In this document: positions 1-5,722 of the stretch, one piece after another | How the letters are laid out: the number at the start of each line of letters is the position of its first letter | How positions within the stretch are numbered: the stretch's first letter is position 1 | DNA from: an uncultured Bacteroidales bacterium | Lineage (GTDB): Bacteria; Bacteroidota; Bacteroidia; Bacteroidales; Paludibacteraceae | Assembly: GCA_937901225.1 (NCBI GenBank) | Contig: CALCGX010000118.1 | Location: forward strand, 1-12,783 | Length of the DNA stretch: 12,783 nucleotides | Direction of reading: 5' to 3' | Program-made: the position numbers and the translations under genes | The notes under the pieces: generated by a model | Told to the model about the DNA's origin: nothing | Database searches by the model: none | What the model saw: the letters and a program-made list of their open reading frames with translations, nothing else

Positions 1-149
1 CCGCGCGCTACGGACATATGGGACGTACCAACGAGGTGGTAAAGAAGACTTTCGTGGATAACGGACAGGTGATTGAGCGCGAGGTGGAGTTGTTTACATG
101 GGAGAAATTGGACCGCGTAGAGGAAATCCGTAAGATTTTCGGTGTTTAG
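1..149 (+). CDS. metK: S-adenosylmethionine synthase, C-terminal end (partial)
   Basis: Only the last 48 codons are present, read in frame from base 3 to a TAG at 147-149. The enzyme makes S-adenosylmethionine from methionine and ATP in the cytoplasm. The tail contains YGHMGR, the Bacteroidota form of the YGHFGR motif near the MetK C-terminus, and then FTWEKLD, which matches the FPWEKTD segment of the E. coli enzyme. Spacing to the end (about 14 residues after WEKLD) suits an intact C-terminus. The stop codon lies in the first unit of a GTTTAGTG-type repeat, and lspA begins 40 bases later on the same strand. The identification rests on remembered family motifs; the N-terminal and catalytic parts are outside the window. 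Confidence 0.9.
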   Translation, partial: ARYGHMGRTNEVVKKTFVDNGQVIEREVELFTWEKLDRVEEIRKIFGV

Positions 150-189
150 TGAACGGCGTGGTACGCCTACAGTTTAGTGTTTAGAGATT
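147..189 (+). repeat. Heptad-hairpin intercistronic repeat, copy A (metK-lspA)
   Basis: This repeat fills the whole metK-lspA gap. It starts with the TAG stop of metK inside TTTAGTG, then GAAC, a perfect 5-bp hairpin (GGCGT 155-159, loop GGT, ACGCC 163-167), TAC (168-170), and heptads AGTTTAG (171-177), TGTTTAG (178-184) and AGATTAT (185-191). The last heptad overlaps the ATG of lspA. Copies B, C and D share the order heptads, left anchor, hairpin, TAC, heptads, start codon. Confidence 0.8.
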
Positions 190-759
190 ATGACTAAAGT
201 AAAACAATCATGGCTTGTGGTGGGCATTGTGCTGTTGGCATTGGTGCTTGACCAAGTGTCGAAGGTGTATATCAAAACGCATTTTGAGCTGGGGGAAGCA
301 CGCGAAGTGTTCTCGTGGTTCTGGATTGTGTTTGTGGAGAACAATGGCATGGCGTTTGGTATTGAGTGGTTTAGCAAGCTGTTGCTGACCCTCTTCCGCA
401 TCGCCGCCGTGGGCGTGCTGGGGTGGTATATCCATACGATGATTCACAAGCAATCGGTGCGCACAGGCTATCTGACAACCATCGCGATGGTGATTGCAGG
501 TGCGCTGGGCAATATCATCGACTGCGTGTGCTACGGCAAGATATGGGACTACGCGGGTTGGTTTCACGGTAGGGTGGTGGATATGCTCTATTTCCCATTG
601 ATACGCAACGCTGCGGGCGAGTGCTTGTTCTTCCGACCAGTGTTTAATATCGCCGACTCGTTCATCACGGTGGCGGTGTTCTTGATTATCATCTTCTACC
701 GCAAAGACCTGGATGAGAGCTTGAATCAGATCTTTCCGAAGAAAGAGGGTAGAGGTTAG
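190..759 (+). CDS. lspA: Lipoprotein signal peptidase (signal peptidase II)
   Basis: LspA is the inner-membrane aspartyl protease that removes signal peptides from diacylated prolipoproteins. The 189-residue protein has four hydrophobic segments (about 8-22, 62-82, 94-112 and 152-170). The two catalytic aspartates are visible as D111 in GNIID and D156 in NIADS. DQVSK (21-25) and NNGMAFG (51-57) match the conserved N-terminal LspA motifs. It is longer than the E. coli enzyme (about 165 residues) because of a loop around 115-150, as is common in Bacteroidota. The ATG at 190 directly follows repeat copy A; no clear Shine-Dalgarno sequence is seen, which is usual in this phylum. The next gene is a DUF4296 lipoprotein, a neighbour I recall for lspA in other Bacteroidales. 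The TAG stop at 757-759 is supplied by the first unit of repeat copy B. Confidence 0.97.
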   Translation: MTKVKQSWLVVGIVLLALVLDQVSKVYIKTHFELGEAREVFSWFWIVFVENNGMAFGIEWFSKLLLTLFRIAAVGVLGWYIHTMIHKQSVRTGYLTTIAMVIAGALGNIIDCVCYGKIWDYAGWFHGRVVDMLYFPLIRNAAGECLFFRPVFNIADSFITVAVFLIIIFYRKDLDESLNQIFPKKEGRG

Positions 760-841
760 TGTTTAGTGTTTAGTGTTTAGTGTTTAGTGTTTAGTGAACG
801 CCCTGCGGGCTACTGTTTATAGGTTAAAGGTGAGAGGATTG
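757..841 (+). repeat. Heptad-hairpin intercistronic repeat, copy B (lspA-DUF4296)
   Basis: This is the longest copy. The TAG of lspA (757-759) is followed by five further TTTAGTG heptads, with TAG at 764, 771, 778, 785 and 792. Then come AAC, a 4-bp hairpin (GCCC 800-803, loop TGC, GGGC 807-810), TAC (811-813), and heptads TGTTTAT, AGGTTAA, AGGTGAG and AGGATTG up to 841. The probable GTG start of the next gene (830) lies inside AGGTGAG. Because 7 leaves remainder 1 on division by 3, the repeated TAG closes all three forward frames. Confidence 0.85.
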
Positions 842-1363
842 GGTTTAAATATAGTGTGTGTGCTACTTGTATGTGTGGCGATGCTGGGGTGTCGTCCACG
901 TGGAGTATTGTCCAATCGCGAGATGCGCGAGGTGCTCTACGATTTGCACCGTACTGATGGTGCAATTCAGGTGGCAGGCTACAACTATTCCCATGACCAA
1001 GAGCTGGCAGGCTACTACAAGAATGTGTTGGACAAACATGGCATCACTCAAGCGGAGTTTGACTCATCATTGGTATGGTTTACCGACAATCCGCAGATCT
1101 TCAATAAGATATATCCCAAGGTGATTGAGCGCTTGGAGGCCGATTTTCAGGTGGAGGAGCAGATACGTGATGCCAACAGAGAAAAGAAATTGGCAGAAAA
1201 GGGAAGTAAATCGACTGCTCCAAAGTGTCAATTACGCGATATAGAGGATATCAAGCAGGAACTCCGCAATGGATACGAAAATCCATGGAAAGTATGGCTG
1301 CCTAAAGATTTTTGCGAAAAAAATGTCATAATATTTGGTCAATTGGAAAAATATGAAAAATAG
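830..1363 (+). CDS. DUF4296 family lipoprotein
   Basis: A predicted outer-membrane or periplasmic lipoprotein of unknown function, typical of Bacteroidota. I chose the GTG at 830 because it gives M-R, a hydrophobic stretch and a lipobox-like MLGC with cysteine at residue 21. The longer reading from GTG 794 adds 12 residues that come only from the repeat hairpin. The body (about 35-110) shows the DUF4296 pattern: LYDLH near 36-40, paired tyrosines, HGITQAEFDSSLVWF (70-84) and a P..F.KIY segment near 88-95, so it is mainly helical. The C-terminal part is charged and less conserved. Total is 177 residues. It sits directly behind lspA, the peptidase that would process it, and overlaps the next gene by 11 bases, which suggests translational coupling. 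The start is uncertain; the family call is firm. Confidence 0.85.
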   Translation: MRGLGLNIVCVLLVCVAMLGCRPRGVLSNREMREVLYDLHRTDGAIQVAGYNYSHDQELAGYYKNVLDKHGITQAEFDSSLVWFTDNPQIFNKIYPKVIERLEADFQVEEQIRDANREKKLAEKGSKSTAPKCQLRDIEDIKQELRNGYENPWKVWLPKDFCEKNVIIFGQLEKYEK

Positions 1364-3545
1364 ATTTTTACTGTTACTTCAGATTCTTTTTAGTTTCAGC
1401 GCTGGTCTTTTTGCTCGGAACGACGAGCGGGCTTTGTTGTTCGACTCCTTAGCCAATATAACTATCGAGCAGTTGTCAAGGGTGGAACTTATAGCAGCGG
1501 CTCAGCAAGTTGTACAAGTGGATACTGCAGCTGACCCTTTTCTCGCTGAAGTGCAGGATGTATTAGGGGCGAGAGAGATGATGCGTGCTATACTACCTGT
1601 CGTTTTTGGTGATTGTACACCTGAACAGTTGCGTGAGTTAATGCGTTTTATGTGTTCAGAAGCAAACCAAAGAATTACGAGCGAACAAGTGACTGCTACT
1701 GTAGGCGCTAGATTGCTTGCCGATATGTTGACTCTGCTCGAATCTCAGACCGTGAACAACCACATCATCGATAAATTACCGATTATCAATGACAAGGAGT
1801 ATGAGGACCTTGTAGATGAATATCTGAATTTGGCAGGTATATTACCAGGGATGGAGGAAATATCTAAATTTTCACAAAAAGCCTTAGACGCAGCTCCCGA
1901 TAATACTACTGCCAAATTTATACAAGATGTGATGGATATAGTACGCGAGAGATATGCAGCATATTTCAAGGATGCTTTGGTGGATTATGTTACTAAGGAG
2001 CACCTCCGAGAGGCCATTGCGTTTTATAGCCAGCCTTATTTACGCCAAATGATGCAAGGAGTTAACACATTGCCAACTGCACTGTTAAATGGCGAAGACA
2101 ATCCGAATACGCAATTTGCAATAGAGTACATGCAAACGAAGCTTAGGGCAATTCAATATCTAGATACAGCTGTCCTTTTTACGGATACCATGGCTGCTAT
2201 CAATAATCATATTGCTTTCATATCTTCTAAACTTCTCGTTAAAGACATTGAACCGATATATCCTATAATGACCCTAACTCTTAAGAAAAAGCAAACATAT
2301 TTGGGTCAAACGAGGGATGGAATACCACATGGAAAAGGCGAACTTACCGATAAGAAGGGGAATCGCTATTCGGGTGATTTTAGAAATGGAATGCGTCATG
2401 GATTAATTACTCAACATTCTCCCAATGGCGATTCCATTACTCAACTGTGGGTGGGTGGTGTCTTACAAAAAAATCCAAACATTAGTTTGGAACGACCAGT
2501 CGCATACCACGATGGCAAGCCAATCGGTTATGGCTATAGGGGTAGTAGAATGGATAAAAGTTTTGAAAGAGGTTTTTTTATTGATGGAGAGTTGGAGGGG
2601 ATTGGTGAACGAATTGATTATAGTAAAAATATAATAGAAAAAGGTAAATTTAGCAATGGTCAATTGGTTAAAGGATATATCACTAGTCATTCAAAAAAAA
2701 CAGAGAATCAGGCAGAATGTGAACTCAAAGGAGAGTTTTTCTATAGTTCGCTAGGCCTGATAACCAAAGGAACTGCAACCTTGGAGACGGTGGAGAATGG
2801 TGAAAAAGTGCGAGCTATAATGAAAGGAGTGATTATCGATGGGCTGTTATACGGTAACGGAACTACGATCGCTTCAAATGTACGTAATACTATAGTGTCT
2901 GAGGGTTATTTTGCTTATGGTAAGTTGTATGGAGAAGGACACCAAACGATAAAAAGGAATCTGGGACTTGAAATAGAAAGTTATGATGGCGATTTTTTTG
3001 CAGGCAAGTACCACGGTCATGGAGTATTAAATAGTTTAACGATGGATGTGGATTCTGCTATGATAAATTCTGTACAAATAAATGGTAACTATCAATGTGG
3101 CGAAGTGCAGGGAGCATTTGTATGTGATGAGTGTATTAATGTGAACAAGTTGTCTTCTTATGAAAGAATTTTGAGTCGATTCGGTTTTCGATTCTTGGGT
3201 AATCAGTTTGTACAATTGAATAGTGATACTTTGAAGATACATATAGAAGGAAATATGAACTACGGAGAATTAGATGGCGAAGCGGAGATTGTATTATCTA
3301 ATGGTAACTACTGCAAGGGGATTTTTAATAATGGAAACTTTGTACGTGGAACAGCACGAATTACCTATTCGGATGGTAGTATCTATGAAGGCGGACTTGT
3401 TGGTAATCAGTTTGATGGGAAGGGTAAGTTTGTTAATGCCAAAGGTATGATTTATGAGGGAACCTTCAAGAAGGGAGTGTGCGTAAAAGGAGTTTATAAG
3501 AACAAACGCGGAGTAGTAATGGGAAAAGTGGTAGGTTTAAATTAG
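1353..3545 (+). CDS. Secreted DUF2059-like / MORN-repeat protein
   Basis: A 730-residue protein that I cannot name. The ATG at 1353 gives a Sec signal peptide (MKNR, hydrophobic core, possible cleavage after LFA at residue 21); an upstream TTG at 1335 would spoil it. Residues about 60-260 are helical and contain two similar blocks. One has TPEQLRELMRF (about 89-99); the other has TKEHLREAIAFYSQPYLRQMM (about 214-234), which resembles the FY.SP.G element of DUF2059. From about 316 onward there are MORN-type motifs: YLGQTRDGIPHGKG, YSGDFRNGMRHG, YDGDFFAGKYHGHG, CKGIFNNG, YEGGLVGNQFDGKG and YEGTFKKG. The middle (about 390-540) has weaker ones. MORN repeats form a beta-sheet ribbon used in binding. 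The gene is visibly more AT-rich than its neighbours and has less biased codons, so it may be accessory. The overlap with the DUF4296 gene suggests one transcript. Confidence 0.82.
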   Translation: MKNRFLLLLQILFSFSAGLFARNDERALLFDSLANITIEQLSRVELIAAAQQVVQVDTAADPFLAEVQDVLGAREMMRAILPVVFGDCTPEQLRELMRFMCSEANQRITSEQVTATVGARLLADMLTLLESQTVNNHIIDKLPIINDKEYEDLVDEYLNLAGILPGMEEISKFSQKALDAAPDNTTAKFIQDVMDIVRERYAAYFKDALVDYVTKEHLREAIAFYSQPYLRQMMQGVNTLPTALLNGEDNPNTQFAIEYMQTKLRAIQYLDTAVLFTDTMAAINNHIAFISSKLLVKDIEPIYPIMTLTLKKKQTYLGQTRDGIPHGKGELTDKKGNRYSGDFRNGMRHGLITQHSPNGDSITQLWVGGVLQKNPNISLERPVAYHDGKPIGYGYRGSRMDKSFERGFFIDGELEGIGERIDYSKNIIEKGKFSNGQLVKGYITSHSKKTENQAECELKGEFFYSSLGLITKGTATLETVENGEKVRAIMKGVIIDGLLYGNGTTIASNVRNTIVSEGYFAYGKLYGEGHQTIKRNLGLEIESYDGDFFAGKYHGHGVLNSLTMDVDSAMINSVQINGNYQCGEVQGAFVCDECINVNKLSSYERILSRFGFRFLGNQFVQLNSDTLKIHIEGNMNYGELDGEAEIVLSNGNYCKGIFNNGNFVRGTARITYSDGSIYEGGLVGNQFDGKGKFVNAKGMIYEGTFKKGVCVKGVYKNKRGVVMGKVVGLN

Positions 3546-3581
3546 TAAAAAATCATTCTTACTGAGGATTTCCTTTTTGAA

Positions 3582-3704
3582 ATGCAAAAAAAAGATAAAT
3601 GCAGGTGAATTTCTAATTCTTATTTCCAGTTGTTACATCAAATACAAACTTTTTTATCCAAAAATGCATTTTTTCTAAAAAAAACTTGCACATATGCATT
3701 TTTT
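3582..3704. promoter_or_regulatory. Phased A/T tracts and ATGCATTTTTT direct repeat upstream of rplM
   Basis: This is the upstream part of the 328-base gap 3546-3873, which has no gene. Runs of T or A lie at 3650-3655, 3660-3664, 3669-3674, 3677-3684 and 3699-3704. The first four centres are 9-9.5 bases apart and the last is about two turns further on, a pattern expected to bend DNA. The 11-mer ATGCATTTTTT occurs at 3664-3674 and again at 3694-3704, exactly 30 bases apart. The second copy is inside the promoter spacer. The core ATGCA also appears at 3582-3586 and 3599-3603. A role as UP-like element or operator is inferred. No terminator for the MORN gene is evident. Confidence 0.5.
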
Positions 3705-3716
3705 GTAGTACCTTTG
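3686..3716 (+). promoter_or_regulatory. Bacteroidota-type promoter for the rplM operon
   Basis: TTG at 3686-3688 serves as the -33 element and TACCTTTG at 3709-3716 matches the -7 consensus TAnnTTTG exactly, with a 20-base spacer, as expected for the Bacteroidota primary sigma factor. Transcription should begin near 3722, giving a leader of about 150 bases before rplM. It is the clearest promoter in the window and fits a highly expressed ribosomal operon. Confidence 0.75.
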
Positions 3717-3721
3717 CACGC

Positions 3722-3873
3722 TTTTTCGGGCGATTTGGTGTAACCACCTTTGAAACCCCTAAAACTTTTAGAACTTTTTAAACTAATATTTATATTAATT
3801 CGCCATGTTGGGCAGTGGGGCTCACGGAGCACGTAAAGTTGTCTGTCGATATGGTCAAAACATTAAAAAACAA
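3722..3873 (+). promoter_or_regulatory. Structured 5' leader of rplM (candidate L13 autoregulatory RNA)
   Basis: The predicted untranslated leader can fold. Near its 5' end is a hairpin GGTG 3737-3740 / CACC 3745-3748. TAATAT and ATATTA form an AT palindrome near 3786-3799. Close to the start codon is a nested structure: GCCAT 3802-3806 with ATGGT 3851-3855, GGCAG 3811-3815 with CTGTC 3843-3847, and GCTC 3820-3823 with GAGC 3827-3830. A reading frame from 3805 is in frame with rplM but would add 23 residues absent from L13. Ribosomal-protein leaders commonly bind the encoded protein to shut off translation. I infer that role here from position and structure only. Confidence 0.5.
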
Positions 3874-4329
3874 ATGGATACATTAAGTTACAAGACTGTA
3901 TCAGCTAACAAGGCAACCGTTCAAAAGGAATGGGTTGTTATTGATGCTGAGGGCCAAGTACTTGGCCGTATGTGCTCGAAGGTAGCTAAGCTCCTCCGTG
4001 GTAAGTACAAACCAAACTTCACTCCTAATGTGGATTGCGGTGACAATGTGATTATCATCAATGCAGACAAAGTGCAATTGACTGGTAACAAGTGGAATGA
4101 TCGCGTATATGTACGCTACACTGGCTTCCCAGGTGGTCAACGCGAGATGACTCCTGCTCAATTGCTTGAGAAGGGTGCAGATCGTTTGATCCAAAAGGTG
4201 GTTAAGGGTATGCTTCCTAAGAACCGTCTCGGTCGCAAGATCATCGGTAACCTCCACGTATTTGCAGGTGCAGAGCACAACATGCAAGCACAACAACCAA
4301 AACAAATTGACATCAACACACTTAAATAA
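3874..4329 (+). CDS. rplM: 50S ribosomal protein L13 (uL13)
   Basis: L13 binds 23S rRNA early in assembly of the large subunit. The 151-residue protein starts MDTLSYKT, the characteristic Bacteroidales start, so I take the ATG at 3874 and not the in-frame ATG at 3805 inside the leader. Visible family segments are KEWVVIDAEGQVLGR, LLRGKYKPNFTP, CGDNVIIINADK, LTGNKW, YTGFPGGQR and the VVKGMLPKNRLGR loop. Length and ends are normal. It is the first gene of the ribosomal block, with rpsI 8 bases downstream, the usual L13-S9 pair. Codons are strongly biased (for example CAA for Gln, GAG for Glu), as expected at high expression. Confidence 0.98.
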   Translation: MDTLSYKTVSANKATVQKEWVVIDAEGQVLGRMCSKVAKLLRGKYKPNFTPNVDCGDNVIIINADKVQLTGNKWNDRVYVRYTGFPGGQREMTPAQLLEKGADRLIQKVVKGMLPKNRLGRKIIGNLHVFAGAEHNMQAQQPKQIDINTLK

Positions 4330-4337
4330 TTGAAGAT

Positions 4338-4724
4338 ATGGAAATGATTAATGCATTAGGTCGTCGTAAAGCAGCAGTTGCTCGCGTTTATGTACAAGAG
4401 GGTACCGGCAAGATCACAATCAACGGTCGTGATTTGGATGTGTACTTCCCAAGTCCAATTCTTCAATACGTTGTTAAGCAACCTCTTAACAAACTTGAAG
4501 TGGCTGAGAAATATGATATCAAAGTAAACCTCGATGGTGGTGGCTACAAAGGTCAAGCAGAGGCTTTGCGTCTTGCAATCGCTCGCGCTTTGGTGAAGAT
4601 CAACCCAGAGGACAAACCAGCGTTGAAGGCTGAGGGCTTCATGACTCGCGATGCTCGTGAGGTAGAGCGTAAGAAGCCAGGTCAACCAAAAGCACGCAAA
4701 CACTTCCAATTTAGTAAGCGTTAA
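4338..4724 (+). CDS. rpsI: 30S ribosomal protein S9 (uS9)
   Basis: S9 is a small-subunit head protein whose C-terminal tail reaches the P-site tRNA. The 128 residues are full length: LGRRKAAVARVYV at the N-terminus, GTGKITINGRDLDVYF, the glycine-rich GGGYKGQAEALRLAIARAL core (about 67-85), and a basic tail ending in SKR, the universal S9 end. It follows rplM by 8 bases, so the two are certainly one operon. Downstream, 140 non-coding bases with two large hairpins separate it from rpsB. Nothing is missing or unusual in the protein. Confidence 0.98.
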   Translation: MEMINALGRRKAAVARVYVQEGTGKITINGRDLDVYFPSPILQYVVKQPLNKLEVAEKYDIKVNLDGGGYKGQAEALRLAIARALVKINPEDKPALKAEGFMTRDAREVERKKPGQPKARKHFQFSKR

Positions 4725-4736
4725 TATCCAAATAGC

Positions 4737-4818
4737 AGTGACTCCGTGGTGGCAACATGTTGCTCGCCACGGATTACTCTGTTATTCCACGCGTACGCGC
4801 TTCTCTGCGTAAACGTGG
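4737..4818 (+). promoter_or_regulatory. Two large hairpins between rpsI and rpsB
   Basis: Hairpin 1 spans 4737-4778. Its outer stem of 12 pairs (4737-4749 with 4767-4778, one bulge and one G-U) includes CCGTGG/CCACGG, and inside it is GCAA 4752-4755 with TTGC 4760-4763. Hairpin 2 spans 4787-4818: CCACG/CGTGG outside, TACGC 4794-4798 / GCGTA 4807-4811 inside. Neither is followed by a T run, so they are not ordinary terminators, and no TAnnTTTG promoter is seen before rpsB. They may be an S2 autoregulatory leader, an RNA processing site or an attenuator. The structure is plain; the role is inferred. Confidence 0.6.
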
Positions 4819-4864
4819 CAGATGGATAAATTATCATTAAATAATTCAAAACTAATCAAACAAA

Positions 4865-5686
4865 ATGAGAACAAATTTTGATCAACTTCTCGAGGCTGGC
4901 TGCCACTTTGGCCACCTCAAACGTAAATGGAACCCAGCTATGGCTCCTTACATCTACATGGAGCGCAACGGTATCCACATCATCGACCTCAACAAGACCG
5001 CAGTGAAAATCGACGAGGCTGCTGAGGCATTGAAAGCTATCGCTAAATCTGGTCGCAAGATCCTCTTCGTTTCTACCAAGAAACAAGGTCAAGAGGTAGT
5101 AGCTCAAAAAGCTCAAGAGATCAACATGCCTTACATCACCGAGCGTTGGGCTGGTGGTATGTTGACCAACTTCCCTACTATCCGTAAGGCTGTGAAGAAA
5201 ATGTCAACCATCGACAAGATGATGACTGACGGTACTTTCAACAACATCTCTAAGCGCGAGAAACTCCAAATCACTCGTCAACGTGAGAAACTCGAGAAGA
5301 ACCTCGGTTCTATCGCTGACCTCACCCGTCTTCCTAGCGCAGTATTCGTAGTTGACGTAATGAAAGAGCACATCGCTGTTGCTGAGGCTAACCGTTTGGG
5401 TATTCCTGTATTCGGTATCGTTGATACCAACTCTAACCCTAACAACATCGACTTCGTAATCCCAGCTAACGATGACGCTACCAAGTCTATCGACGTAATC
5501 CTTTCTGCTGTTTGCGCAGCTATCCAAGAGGGTCTCGAGGAGCGCAAGGTAGAGAAAGCTGACGAAGAGGCTGCTGCAGCACAAGCTGCTGGCGAGGCTC
5601 CAGCTCCAAAAGAGCGCCGTCAACGCGTTCGCAAAGCTGCTCCTAAGGCAGAGGCTGAGAAAGTAGCTGAAGTTGCTGCTGAATAA
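4865..5686 (+). CDS. rpsB: 30S ribosomal protein S2 (uS2)
   Basis: S2 joins the small subunit late, at the head-body junction. The 273-residue protein opens with RTNFDQLLEAGCHFGHLKRK, then WNPAMAPYIYMERNGIHIIDL, the FVSTKKQGQ segment, ERWAGGMLTNF, LTRLPSAVFVVD and FGIVDTNSNP, all standard S2 blocks. The last 45 or so residues are a low-complexity Ala/Glu/Lys tail, longer than in E. coli but usual in Bacteroidota. The ATG at 4865 follows an AT-rich leader. tsf lies 36 bases downstream, the classic rpsB-tsf pair. The TAA stop at 5684-5686 merges into a heptad repeat. Confidence 0.98.
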   Translation: MRTNFDQLLEAGCHFGHLKRKWNPAMAPYIYMERNGIHIIDLNKTAVKIDEAAEALKAIAKSGRKILFVSTKKQGQEVVAQKAQEINMPYITERWAGGMLTNFPTIRKAVKKMSTIDKMMTDGTFNNISKREKLQITRQREKLEKNLGSIADLTRLPSAVFVVDVMKEHIAVAEANRLGIPVFGIVDTNSNPNNIDFVIPANDDATKSIDVILSAVCAAIQEGLEERKVEKADEEAAAAQAAGEAPAPKERRQRVRKAAPKAEAEKVAEVAAE

Positions 5687-5722
5687 TTTAGAATTAAGAA
5701 TTTAGAATTAAGAATTACGACA
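5684..5722 (+). repeat. TTAGAAT/TAAGAAT heptad repeat between rpsB and tsf
   Basis: The whole gap is 7-base periodic. A 14-base unit TTTAGAATTAAGAA occurs at 5687-5700 and again, identically, at 5701-5714, followed by a decayed unit TTACGACA. Each 14-mer is itself two related heptads. The TAA stop of rpsB is the edge of the first unit and the tsf ATG follows at once. There is no hairpin in this copy. It has the same period as the GTTTAGT repeats elsewhere but a different base sequence. Confidence 0.8.

Noticed and set aside
794..829. GTG start at 794 for the DUF4296 lipoprotein
   Set aside because: The added 12 residues are the translation of the repeat hairpin and heptads, and they move the lipobox cysteine to residue 33. 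The GTG at 830 gives a normal lipoprotein signal.
757..841. Possible CRISPR-like array
   Set aside because: Units are 7 bases, contiguous and without spacers, and there are no cas genes.
1331..1339. TAATATTTG just before the MORN gene as a promoter
   Set aside because: The inner spacing is one base too long for TAnnTTTG and no TTG lies about 20 bases upstream. Overlap with the DUF4296 gene makes co-transcription more likely.
1335..1352. TTG start for the MORN protein
   Set aside because: It puts six residues, including a tryptophan and polar residues, before the MKNR signal-peptide start. The ATG at 1353 is the natural start.
3805..3873. 23-residue N-terminal extension of L13 from the ATG at 3805
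   Set aside because: L13 of Bacteroidales starts MDTLSYKT at 3874. The extension falls in the folded leader and has no counterpart in the family.
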